DNA of 33,302 bases from Nitrosomonas sp. (GTDB taxonomy: Bacteria; Pseudomonadota; Gammaproteobacteria; Burkholderiales; Nitrosomonadaceae): positions 1,777,088 to 1,810,389 of the forward strand of contig CP091134.1 in the NCBI GenBank assembly GCA_021582535.1, in the 5' to 3' direction. Shown piece by piece: positions 25,071-32,704 of this stretch. The notes under the pieces were generated by a model that was not told where the DNA came from, made no database searches, and worked only from the letters and a program-made list of their open reading frames with translations. Position numbers and translations under genes: made by a program. Each line of letters starts with the position of its first letter. The first letter of the stretch is position 1.

Positions 25071-26114
25071 ATGAATATAGTAGAGCTGCTTGCATTTGTC
25101 GTTAAAAATAGCGCTTCGGATTTGCACTTATCGGCTGGGATGTCGCCCATGATCCGGGTGCATGGCGAGATCCGCCGCATCAATCTGCCGGAGATGGAAC
25201 ATAAGGAAGTACACGCGATGGTGTACGATATTATGAACGACGGTCAGCGAAAATTTTATGAAGAGCACCTGGAGTGTGATTTCTCTTTTGCGGTACCGAA
25301 TCTCGCCCGCTTTCGTGTCAATGCTTTCAATACGCAACGCGGCGCCGCCGCAGTGATGCGGACGATCCCGTCAAAAGTATTGAGCCTGGAAGATATTAAG
25401 GCGCCCAAAATATTTGCGGAAATTGCCAAGCAACCGCGCGGGGTGGTTTTGGTGACAGGTCCCACCGGCTCAGGCAAGTCGACCACATTGGCGGCGATGA
25501 TCAACGACATCAATGAGAATGATTACGGGCATATCCTGACTCTCGAAGATCCCATCGAATTTGTGCATGAAAGCAAAAAGTGCCTGATTAATCAGCGTGA
25601 AGTGGGAAGAGATACCCTGAGTTTCTCGAATGCCTTGCGCTCAGCCTTGCGTGAAGACCCGGATATTATTCTGGTCGGTGAGCTGCGTGACCTGGAAACT
25701 ATCCGTTTGGCGATGACGGCGGCCGAGACCGGTCACTTGGTTTTCGGCACCTTGCATACCAGTTCCGCCGCTAAAACGATCGATCGTATCATCGATGTTT
25801 TTCCTGCCGAAGAAAAGGAAATGATCCGTGCGATGCTGTCCGAATCGTTACGCGCGGTAATTTCTCAAGCATTGTTACGAACCAAGGATGGCAAAAGCCG
25901 CGTGGCGGCGCATGAGATCATGATTGGCACACCGGCAATCCGCAACCTGATACGGGAAGGAAAGGTTGCGCAAATGTATTCGGCGATTCAGACGGGTCAG
26001 AATGCCGGCATGCAAACATTGGATCAGAATTTGACCGATCTGGTAAAGCGCGGCGTGATTTCAATGGCCGAAGCCAGAACGCAAGCGATGAATAAAGATA
26101 ATTTCAGAGGCTGA
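25071..26114 (+). CDS. pilT: Type IV pilus retraction ATPase PilT
   Basis: This hexameric cytoplasmic ATPase depolymerises type IV pili and so powers twitching. The start is placed at the ATG at 25071 (AGAGGG upstream; MNIVELLAFVVKNSASDLHLSAG is the usual PilT N-terminus), giving 347 residues, close to the normal 344; the extra 29 codons of the longer frame are not family-like. Walker A is GPTGSGKS at 130-137, followed by the Asp box (ILTLEDPIEFVHE), Walker B (DPDIILVGELRD) and His box (TGHLVFGTLHT). The C-terminal AIRNLIREGK, needed for retraction, is present. pilU follows after 38 bases. Confidence 0.96.
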   Translation: MNIVELLAFVVKNSASDLHLSAGMSPMIRVHGEIRRINLPEMEHKEVHAMVYDIMNDGQRKFYEEHLECDFSFAVPNLARFRVNAFNTQRGAAAVMRTIPSKVLSLEDIKAPKIFAEIAKQPRGVVLVTGPTGSGKSTTLAAMINDINENDYGHILTLEDPIEFVHESKKCLINQREVGRDTLSFSNALRSALREDPDIILVGELRDLETIRLAMTAAETGHLVFGTLHTSSAAKTIDRIIDVFPAEEKEMIRAMLSESLRAVISQALLRTKDGKSRVAAHEIMIGTPAIRNLIREGKVAQMYSAIQTGQNAGMQTLDQNLTDLVKRGVISMAEARTQAMNKDNFRG

Positions 26115-26152
26115 TCGGCCAATCCAGTTGAGTTGAATTCCGGGAGTGCATT

Positions 26153-27289
26153 ATGGATAAGGAACAAGCATCAAAATTTATATCGGATTTACTGCGCTTA
26201 ATGCTCAGCAAGAAAGCCTCCGATTTGTTTATTACCGCCGGTTTTCCACCGGCGATGAAAATTGACGGAAAAATGACACCGGTGTCGCAACAATCCTTGA
26301 GCATGCAACATACCGAAATGCTTGCGCGCGCGATCATGAATGACAAACAGGCGGCCGAGTTCGATGTCACCAAGGAATGCAACTTCGCCATCAGTCCCGC
26401 CGGGATCGGGCGGTTCCGGGTTAATGCCTTTGTGCAGCAGCAAAGGGTTGGTTTGGTGCTGCGTACCATCACCACCAAAATCCCCGAATTTGACGATTTG
26501 GGGTTGCCGCAAGTGCTGAAAGAAGTGGTGATGAGCAAACGCGGCCTGGTCATTTTTGTCGGCGGCACCGGTTCGGGAAAATCCACATCCATGGCCGCAC
26601 TGATCGGGCATCGCAATAAAAACAGCTACGGCCACATCATCACCATCGAAGACCCGGTCGAATATGTGCATGAACACATCAACTGCGTCATTACCCAACG
26701 CGAAGTCGGTGTCGATACCGAATCGTGGGAAGCTGCGCTGAAAAACACCTTGCGGCAAGCGCCGGATGCCATTCTCATCGGCGAGATCCGTGACCGTGAA
26801 ACCATGGAGCATGCGATTGCCTTCGCCGAAACCGGTCATCTGTGCATGGGCACGCTGCATGCCAACAGCGCCAACCAGGCGTTGGACCGGATCATCAATT
26901 TCTTCCCGGAAGAACGCCGGGCACAGTTGCTGATGGATTTATCGCTGAATTTGCGATCCCTCGTTGCGCAACGGTTGATACCGGCCAAAGACGGTAAGGG
27001 ACGGGTTGCCGCGATCGAAGTGCTGCTTAATTCGCCCCTGATCGCGGATTTGATTTTCAAAGGAAATGTACACGAGATCAAAGACATCATGAAAAAATCC
27101 CGCGAACTCGGCATGCAAACCTTCGATATGGCGCTATTTGAGTTGTATGAAGCGGGAAAAATCAGTTATGAAGACGCATTGCGCAACGCGGATTCAATGA
27201 ATGAGCTGCGCCTGCAAATTAAACTGGAAAGCGCTGAAGCCAAATCGCAGGATCTCAATTCGGGCATTGCGCACCTGGCGATTACGTAA
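26153..27289 (+). CDS. pilU: PilT-dependent accessory retraction ATPase PilU
   Basis: This 378-residue paralogue of PilT assists retraction when load is high and depends on PilT in other species. Walker A reads GGTGSGKS from residue 137 (first Gly instead of the PilT GPTG), with the Asp box TIEDPVEYVHE, Walker B APDAILIGEIRD and His box ETGHLCMGTLHA. The C-terminal tail (about 350-378) is longer than in PilT, as usual for PilU. GGGAG before the ATG is a good ribosome binding site. The pilT-pilU order and 38-base spacing indicate one transcript. An inverted repeat downstream (27365-27405) may end it. Confidence 0.95.
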   Translation: MDKEQASKFISDLLRLMLSKKASDLFITAGFPPAMKIDGKMTPVSQQSLSMQHTEMLARAIMNDKQAAEFDVTKECNFAISPAGIGRFRVNAFVQQQRVGLVLRTITTKIPEFDDLGLPQVLKEVVMSKRGLVIFVGGTGSGKSTSMAALIGHRNKNSYGHIITIEDPVEYVHEHINCVITQREVGVDTESWEAALKNTLRQAPDAILIGEIRDRETMEHAIAFAETGHLCMGTLHANSANQALDRIINFFPEERRAQLLMDLSLNLRSLVAQRLIPAKDGKGRVAAIEVLLNSPLIADLIFKGNVHEIKDIMKKSRELGMQTFDMALFELYEAGKISYEDALRNADSMNELRLQIKLESAEAKSQDLNSGIAHLAIT

Positions 27290-27364
27290 GAACATAGCGC
27301 GAAATTCGTGATTCTGAATCTGTTCTGTTAATCTACTTCTTCTTTTACCGCCTCAATCCGGTAT

Positions 27365-27405
27365 AACTGTGCCGATGTGCTAGCTGAATGGCGATTGGCA
27401 CAGTT
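27365..27405. terminator. Inverted repeat after pilU
   Basis: AACTGTGCC (27365-27373) and GGCACAGTT (27397-27405) pair exactly around a 23-base loop. It lies 75 bases after pilU and before the convergent tRNA gene. The following TTTAATT tract is weak, so this is a possible terminator or 3'-end structure. Confidence 0.4.
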
Positions 27406-27477
27406 TAATTGCGTATCAGCTAACCGGTTATGATTGTCTCCGTCGTTTAGGGCGCATTTTTTATTATGCGTTGTTCA

Positions 27478-27553
27478 TGGCGCCCTGAACACGAATCGAA
27501 CGTGCGACCTACCCCTTAGGAGGGGGTTGCTCTATCCACTGAGCTACCAGGGC
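27478..27553 (-). tRNA. tRNA-Arg, anticodon CCU
   Basis: On the minus strand the 76 bases start GCCCTGG and fold as a standard cloverleaf: a seven-pair acceptor stem ending in an encoded CCA, D-arm GGTAGCTCAGTGGATAGAGC, anticodon stem ACCCC/GGGGT around loop CTCCTAA (anticodon CCT at 34-36), and T-loop TTCGATT. It reads the rare AGG arginine codon. It lies in the gap between pilU and the MFS gene. No integrase or repeated tRNA end is seen, so there is no sign of use as an attachment site here. Confidence 0.96.
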
Positions 27554-27562
27554 GAACTTGAT

Positions 27563-27568
27563 ATTTTA
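27563..27568 (-). promoter_or_regulatory. Likely -10 box of the tRNA-Arg gene
   Basis: TAAAAT (minus strand) matches five of six bases of the -10 consensus and is placed about 10 bases before the 5' end of the tRNA. The expected -35 region would lie within the first codons of the divergent MFS gene; no strong match is visible there. Confidence 0.4.
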
Positions 27569-27583
27569 CGCTAATATCACACT

Positions 27584-28819
27584 ATGAATAAACCTGATCA
27601 GCCGGATCCTGCAAGTCCGGAAACCTCAAAAAAACTGCCGAGAACGGTTATTGTTCTCGGATTGGTTAGTTTTTTCAATGATTTTGCATCCGATATCGTA
27701 GTGCCATTGATCCCCATTTTACTGGCAACTGTACTGGCTGCAGGGCCGATTGCGCTGGGATTGATCGAAGGGGTCGCGGATGCGCTGGCCTGCTTTCTGA
27801 AGTTATGGGCGGGGCGGCATTCCGATGTGATGAGCGGGCGGCGTAAAAAGCTGGCGTTGACGGGCTACACGCTTTCCAATCTGGCACGTCCGCTTCTTGG
27901 TTTGGCGGGTTCCTGGTTGACCGTGTTGCTACTGCGGAGCGTGGATCGGATTGGCAAGGGATTGCGCGGTGCGCCGCGTGATGCGATGGTCGCCGATGCG
28001 GCACCGCCGCAGATCCGCGGCTATGCATTCGGTTTTCACCGCGCATTGGATAATGCCGGCGCGGTTGCGGGTGCTCTGGCGGCTGCGGCTATTCTGGCGT
28101 GGTCGGATTTAAGCTTGAGTGAAGTGATTCTATGGTCGGCAGTACCCGGTTTTGTCGCGGTAGCGCTTTTGGGCGCAGGAGTGAAAGAAGCCGCGGACAG
28201 CCAAATTCCATCCGCAGCAGCGCAACGCGTGCTCCCGCCGCTACGCTGGTCTGCATTGTCCGTGCCGATGCAGCGTTACTTATGGGTACTGATGTTGTTC
28301 ACCTTCGCACGTGCTTCTGAAACTTTTATTTTGCTATTCGGTCATGAATTAGGTATCGGCATGGTTGAATTACTGCTGCTATGGGCGGCGCTCAATCTGG
28401 CCAAGGCGATTACTTCCACGCAGGGCGGGCAATTAGCCGATCATTTCGGCCGTGGCGCATTGATTCTAATCGGTTGGTCCGCGCTTGCAGTATCGTTTCT
28501 GGCGCTGAGTCAGATTACAACGAGCACCGGGTTATGGATCATCAGTGTTTTTTATGGTTTGCTGATGGGTTTGAGCGAGGGCGCCGAGCGTGCGTTGATT
28601 AGCGATTATGCTGCGCTTGACGAACGCGGCACCGCTTTTGGCTGGTATCATCTGGTCAGCGGTATCGCGGCCATCCCGGCGGGGCTATTGTTCGGGGTGA
28701 TATGGCATGTATACAGCGCGGCGGTCGCTTTTATGTCCGCCAGTCTGCTGGCGTTACTGGCTATTGCATTATTACGGCTATGGGCTTGGCCGCTGCGGCA
28801 TCCGAATAACAACGAATAA
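27584..28819 (+). CDS. MFS transporter
   Basis: This 411-residue inner-membrane transporter has about twelve hydrophobic segments. A polar, proline-rich N-terminal leader of about 20 residues precedes the first helix (VLGLVSFFNDFASDIVVPLIP). The loop motif after helix 4 is RSVDRIGKGLRGAPRDAMVAD, typical of a subgroup of the Major Facilitator Superfamily found across bacteria whose substrates are unknown. The conserved SFFxDxASDxxxPLIP start is also typical of that subgroup. There is no ribosome binding site before the ATG. It is followed after 10 bases by the Bcp-type peroxiredoxin on the same strand, suggesting an operon. Confidence 0.87.
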   Translation: MNKPDQPDPASPETSKKLPRTVIVLGLVSFFNDFASDIVVPLIPILLATVLAAGPIALGLIEGVADALACFLKLWAGRHSDVMSGRRKKLALTGYTLSNLARPLLGLAGSWLTVLLLRSVDRIGKGLRGAPRDAMVADAAPPQIRGYAFGFHRALDNAGAVAGALAAAAILAWSDLSLSEVILWSAVPGFVAVALLGAGVKEAADSQIPSAAAQRVLPPLRWSALSVPMQRYLWVLMLFTFARASETFILLFGHELGIGMVELLLLWAALNLAKAITSTQGGQLADHFGRGALILIGWSALAVSFLALSQITTSTGLWIISVFYGLLMGLSEGAERALISDYAALDERGTAFGWYHLVSGIAAIPAGLLFGVIWHVYSAAVAFMSASLLALLAIALLRLWAWPLRHPNNNE

Positions 28820-28829
28820 GGACGGCAAT

Positions 28830-29366
28830 ATGATGGAATGGTTGACTATTACCTTATCAATTCTCACCCTGGGATTCATGTTCTGGTTTTTTTCCAGGAA
28901 TAGAAAATCACTCGAGCCGGGTCAGCTTGCACCCGATTTCAAATTGACTGATCAGCATGGAAAAACGCACACTCTGGCTGACTTCCGCGGCAAATGGCTG
29001 GCATTATATTTTTATCCCAAGGACGATACGCCCGGTTGCACCAAACAAGCTTGCGCTTTCCGGGACGGCCTGCAGGATTTGGCGGATTTGGGCGCTGACG
29101 TGGTTGGCGTGAGTGTCGATGACACAAACAGTCATGCTGATTTCGCCAAGAAGTTTCACCTGCAATTTCCATTACTGGCGGATACCGCAGCCGAAACGGC
29201 GGCGCGTTATCATTCCCTGATTAATCTGGGCATTATCAAATTCGCCCGGCGCAATACCTTCTTGATCGATCCGCAGGGAAAAATCGCACGGATGTACCTG
29301 TCAGCGAGCGCAGCCCGTAACTCTGCCGAAGTGATCGCGGATTTAAAGCATTTGCAAGCGGTCTGA
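28830..29366 (+). CDS. bcp: Membrane-anchored Bcp/PrxQ-type peroxiredoxin
   Basis: This thiol peroxidase reduces hydrogen peroxide and organic peroxides. The 178-residue chain starts at 28830 (AAGGA seven bases upstream), not at the earlier in-frame codon inside the MFS gene. Residues 4-21 form a hydrophobic helix followed by RNRK, an unusual addition for Bcp, which is normally a soluble protein of about 155 residues. The catalytic part has DFKLTDQHGK, then TPGCT with peroxidatic C70 and resolving C75 in the CxxxxC spacing of the PrxQ group. The topology (active site inside or outside) is uncertain: the basic side after the helix suggests the catalytic domain stays in the cytoplasm. It is probably recharged by thioredoxin; trxB lies nearby. 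Confidence 0.9.
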   Translation: MMEWLTITLSILTLGFMFWFFSRNRKSLEPGQLAPDFKLTDQHGKTHTLADFRGKWLALYFYPKDDTPGCTKQACAFRDGLQDLADLGADVVGVSVDDTNSHADFAKKFHLQFPLLADTAAETAARYHSLINLGIIKFARRNTFLIDPQGKIARMYLSASAARNSAEVIADLKHLQAV

Positions 29367-29414
29367 TCCGGCAGAGCCGTGATGGGGACATGTTCATTTG
29401 ACTTCGATCAAGGA

Positions 29415-29442
29415 TTGAAAATCACATCTCAGACAATATATG
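29415..29442 (+). promoter_or_regulatory. Candidate promoter of the DksA-like gene
   Basis: TTGAAA (29415-29420) and TATATG (29437-29442) with 16 bases between match the sigma-70 boxes in five and four of six positions. They sit just upstream of the DksA-like gene, which has AGGAG before its ATG. Confidence 0.33.
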
Positions 29443-29467
29443 AAAGCTAAAATTGACAGGAGACTGA

Positions 29468-29839
29468 ATGGCAAATTTCACAGAAAATCAGTTAGCGCAG
29501 TTAAAAACCGCACTCCATGAGCGATATCTTGCATTGCAGGAAGAAGTCCAAAATGAGTTGGCGCATACCAACGATATTCGTGACTCTGAGCTGGTGGAAT
29601 ATTTGAACGATACCCCGGATGACATCGATACCGCACTGATCGACCGGCAGATCAACGAGATGCGCGAGCTGGAAATGTCGATGGAGTATCTCAATGAGCT
29701 GGAATTCGGCGATTGTATCGATTGCGGCAACGAAATCGGGTTTGAGCGTTTGCTGGCATACCCGTCCGCACAACGCTGTATTCAGTGCCAGAGCAAATAC
29801 GAAAAAGCTTTTCCGCAAGAATCCAGTCCGTCGCTGTAA
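29468..29839 (+). CDS. Short DksA/TraR-family zinc-finger protein
   Basis: This 123-residue protein has an N-terminal coiled-coil-like helix pair (about 5-78) and a C-terminal four-cysteine zinc finger: C83, C86, C104 and C107 (CIDCGNEI, CIQCQ). Proteins of this type enter the secondary channel of RNA polymerase and adjust initiation, in DksA together with ppGpp. It is shorter than E. coli DksA (151 residues); the tip between the helices reads LNDTPDDIDTAL and keeps acidic residues but the exact DksA tip cannot be aligned by eye. It may be one of the accessory DksA-like proteins that many proteobacteria carry besides a full-length one. It converges with the Smr gene, 18 bases away. Confidence 0.87.
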   Translation: MANFTENQLAQLKTALHERYLALQEEVQNELAHTNDIRDSELVEYLNDTPDDIDTALIDRQINEMRELEMSMEYLNELEFGDCIDCGNEIGFERLLAYPSAQRCIQCQSKYEKAFPQESSPSL

Positions 29840-29857
29840 AGGTGAGGCCCGATCAAT

Positions 29858-30406
29858 CTATGCTTTGCTTTTAAGCAAAACCAGGATTGCACCGCCACCG
29901 CCGTCTTCCGCTCTAGCTTGGCAAAAAGCCAGCACATCCACGTGTTGCAGCAACCAGTTTCCAATCCGGGTTTTTAGAACCGGTTCGCGATTCTTCGAGC
30001 TCAACCCTTTACCGTGAATGATGCGGACACAGCGAAACTTACTGTGTGAACAGGCATTCAGGAAGATACTTAATTCCTGCCTGGCTTCGTCACGGGTAAA
30101 TCCGTGCAGATCGAGGTTATCCTGGATTCCCCAGTGACCGCGCCGCAATTTCCGCAATGTCAGACGCGGCATACCGGGACGCACATAGGACCAATCATCA
30201 CCCGCTTCCATCTCGATGGCGATATGGTCTGAGAGTGCATCTGTGGTGATGAGCTGTTCCTGTCGGCTGCTTTTCCGGGGAACCGGAGGGACGGAAGGCT
30301 TATGCTGAACGACCGTACCGGTAGCGGGCAACGGCGCTACGTCGCGCATCGCGGCGTGGAACAGCGCCATTTCGTCGTCATCTTGCGTGGAATTCTTGTC
30401 CTTCAT
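29858..30406 (-). CDS. Smr domain protein
   Basis: This 182-residue protein has a disordered, charged N-terminal half and a C-terminal Smr domain (about 95-178). The two family motifs are LDLHG at 98-102 and HGKG at 131-134, with GGGGAILVLL at the end. Stand-alone Smr proteins are nucleases or nucleic-acid binding proteins, related to the MutS2 C-terminal domain; some E. coli members cut RNA or DNA. The stop is 18 bases from the convergent DksA-like gene and its start is 43 bases after the trxB stop, so it is probably the last gene of the minus-strand run. Confidence 0.88.
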   Translation of the reverse strand: MKDKNSTQDDDEMALFHAAMRDVAPLPATGTVVQHKPSVPPVPRKSSRQEQLITTDALSDHIAIEMEAGDDWSYVRPGMPRLTLRKLRRGHWGIQDNLDLHGFTRDEARQELSIFLNACSHSKFRCVRIIHGKGLSSKNREPVLKTRIGNWLLQHVDVLAFCQARAEDGGGGAILVLLKSKA

Positions 30407-30449
30407 TCAATATCACTGACTGCTTGCCGCAGGGTTCCCGGTGCATGGG

Positions 30450-31403
<954 letters not shown>

Positions 31404-32084
31404 TTATCGGCGAAGTAAATCAAGAACGATATTGTACTCGTAAACAGGTAAATTGCCTTGCTTGGCAACCAGCCGCGCAGTCATCGCGGTGCGTTCCCGC
31501 GCGGATTTCGCGTTCAACAACAAATCGCTGCGGTTGAGCTTCTCAGCGGGAAAATACATCTGCGTCGTCAGAACACGGTAGCCTGGTTTTGAGACCTTAA
31601 AATGAATGTGTGGCGGCCGGATCCAGGATCCGCTGGCGGGATAAGCGCCCGGCATCACCGTCTTGAAGCGGAATAAACCGTTCTCGTCACACCGGATGAC
31701 CGCCCAGCCTTGGAAATTTTCGTCCGGACTGACTGGATTAGGATCGCGCGGATGATGGTACCGTCCACGGGCATCAGCCTGCCAAATATCCAATGCGGCC
31801 TGTGCAACGGGATGTCCTGCAACATCCTGAACTTGACCGCTGACAATGATGTGACGGCCTTGCGCAGCAGCGGCATGCCCCTTGATTTGCGTTAAATCGG
31901 CATCTTTGTCTTCTTGATCTTTCACCGGATAAAACGGCCCTTCGGTTTCATCGGGGGTCGGTATCAGCGCCAATGCTTTGGCGAAACTACGGCTGCCCAA
32001 TGCACTGACCACGCTGCCGAGCAGGGTGAATTTGATCAATTCTCTTCTGGAAATTTTTTGCATGGAGTTTTTAGTGACACTCAT
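31404..32084 (-). CDS. Exported intradiol ring-cleavage dioxygenase family protein
   Basis: This 226-residue protein belongs to the catechol/protocatechuate intradiol dioxygenase superfamily. The four Fe(III) ligands are in place: Y109 (GRYHHP), Y148, H159 and H161 (PPHIHFKV), with the Y-Y spacing of 39 residues found in protocatechuate 3,4-dioxygenase. Residues 11-38 (ISRRELIKF then a hydrophobic stretch) form a twin-arginine type signal, so the folded, iron-loaded enzyme is probably exported. The true substrate is unknown; no other aromatic-degradation gene is nearby, and many single-gene members of this group are not catabolic enzymes. It is followed by trxB after three bases. The start may be M1 (32084) or M8 (32063); neither has a clear ribosome binding site. 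Confidence 0.88.
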   Translation of the reverse strand: MSVTKNSMQKISRRELIKFTLLGSVVSALGSRSFAKALALIPTPDETEGPFYPVKDQEDKDADLTQIKGHAAAAQGRHIIVSGQVQDVAGHPVAQAALDIWQADARGRYHHPRDPNPVSPDENFQGWAVIRCDENGLFRFKTVMPGAYPASGSWIRPPHIHFKVSKPGYRVLTTQMYFPAEKLNRSDLLLNAKSARERTAMTARLVAKQGNLPVYEYNIVLDLLRR

Positions 32085-32107
32085 TCATGAGCAAGATGCT
32101 CATGTTC

Positions 32108-32590
32108 CTACATTGATTGAAGAATGTTAGATAAGAGTAACGGTGTTACCTTTCGTTCACCTTCATCAAAACGAACGGAGAAGATTTCTAATTTTTGAGT
32201 GGACGATAACGCTTTTAGCCTGCATTCAACCAGCTGTTTTGTACGCTGAATCGGACATGTCGTATTTGATAATCGATTAATTTCCATTTGAATCGTTTCA
32301 TTTTCACGGGCCTCTTCTTGCCATGGATTCAAATGAAGGTACGAAGAGAAGTAGACGAAAAAACCAAGTGCTAGGCGCTGGACATCGTTCTCATGAACAG
32401 CAGTGGAGATGTGCAATAAATCACAAGTATTATCCGGGCAATAATGGACTGACCAATAGGTATGTTCACGCTCCATGATGACAGAGCCTTCCGGGATCGT
32501 AGTTAAATACGGCCCTGGGTCAACTGCTTGAGCACTAGCCAAGCTCAAAACAAAGAAACTTAGAATTGCTATTACTCGCGGCCACATCAC
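32108..32590 (-). CDS. Small exported protein of unknown function
   Basis: This 160-residue protein has a signal peptide at about 1-22 (VIAILSFFVLSLASAQA before VDPGPYL). The mature part contains four cysteines, two in HYCPDNTCDLLH and one each in TTCPIQ and VECRLKAL, which suggests disulphide bonds in the periplasm. I do not recognise a family. It ends 23 bases before the start of the exported dioxygenase on the same strand and so may be the first gene of a four-gene run that ends with trxB and smr. An exported partner or a carrier for the dioxygenase is only a guess. Confidence 0.75.
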   Translation of the reverse strand: MMWPRVIAILSFFVLSLASAQAVDPGPYLTTIPEGSVIMEREHTYWSVHYCPDNTCDLLHISTAVHENDVQRLALGFFVYFSSYLHLNPWQEEARENETIQMEINRLSNTTCPIQRTKQLVECRLKALSSTQKLEIFSVRFDEGERKVTPLLLSNILQSM

Positions 32591-32704
32591 AGGAATCTCC
32601 GGGTTAGAATGGAAACATTGTGCAGTGTTAGGTGCATTATCACCACGCTTTAATTCAATATCGAGCGCGCACTGTCACGGAATTACAAAACAAGAGAATT
32701 CCTA

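Noticed and set aside
26198-26860. 220-codon antisense frame opposite pilU
   Set aside because: pilU is certain on the plus strand; the antisense product has no recognisable feature.
27478-27584. tRNA-Arg as integration site of a genomic island
   Set aside because: No integrase, no repeated tRNA 3' end and no change in composition on either side within the window.
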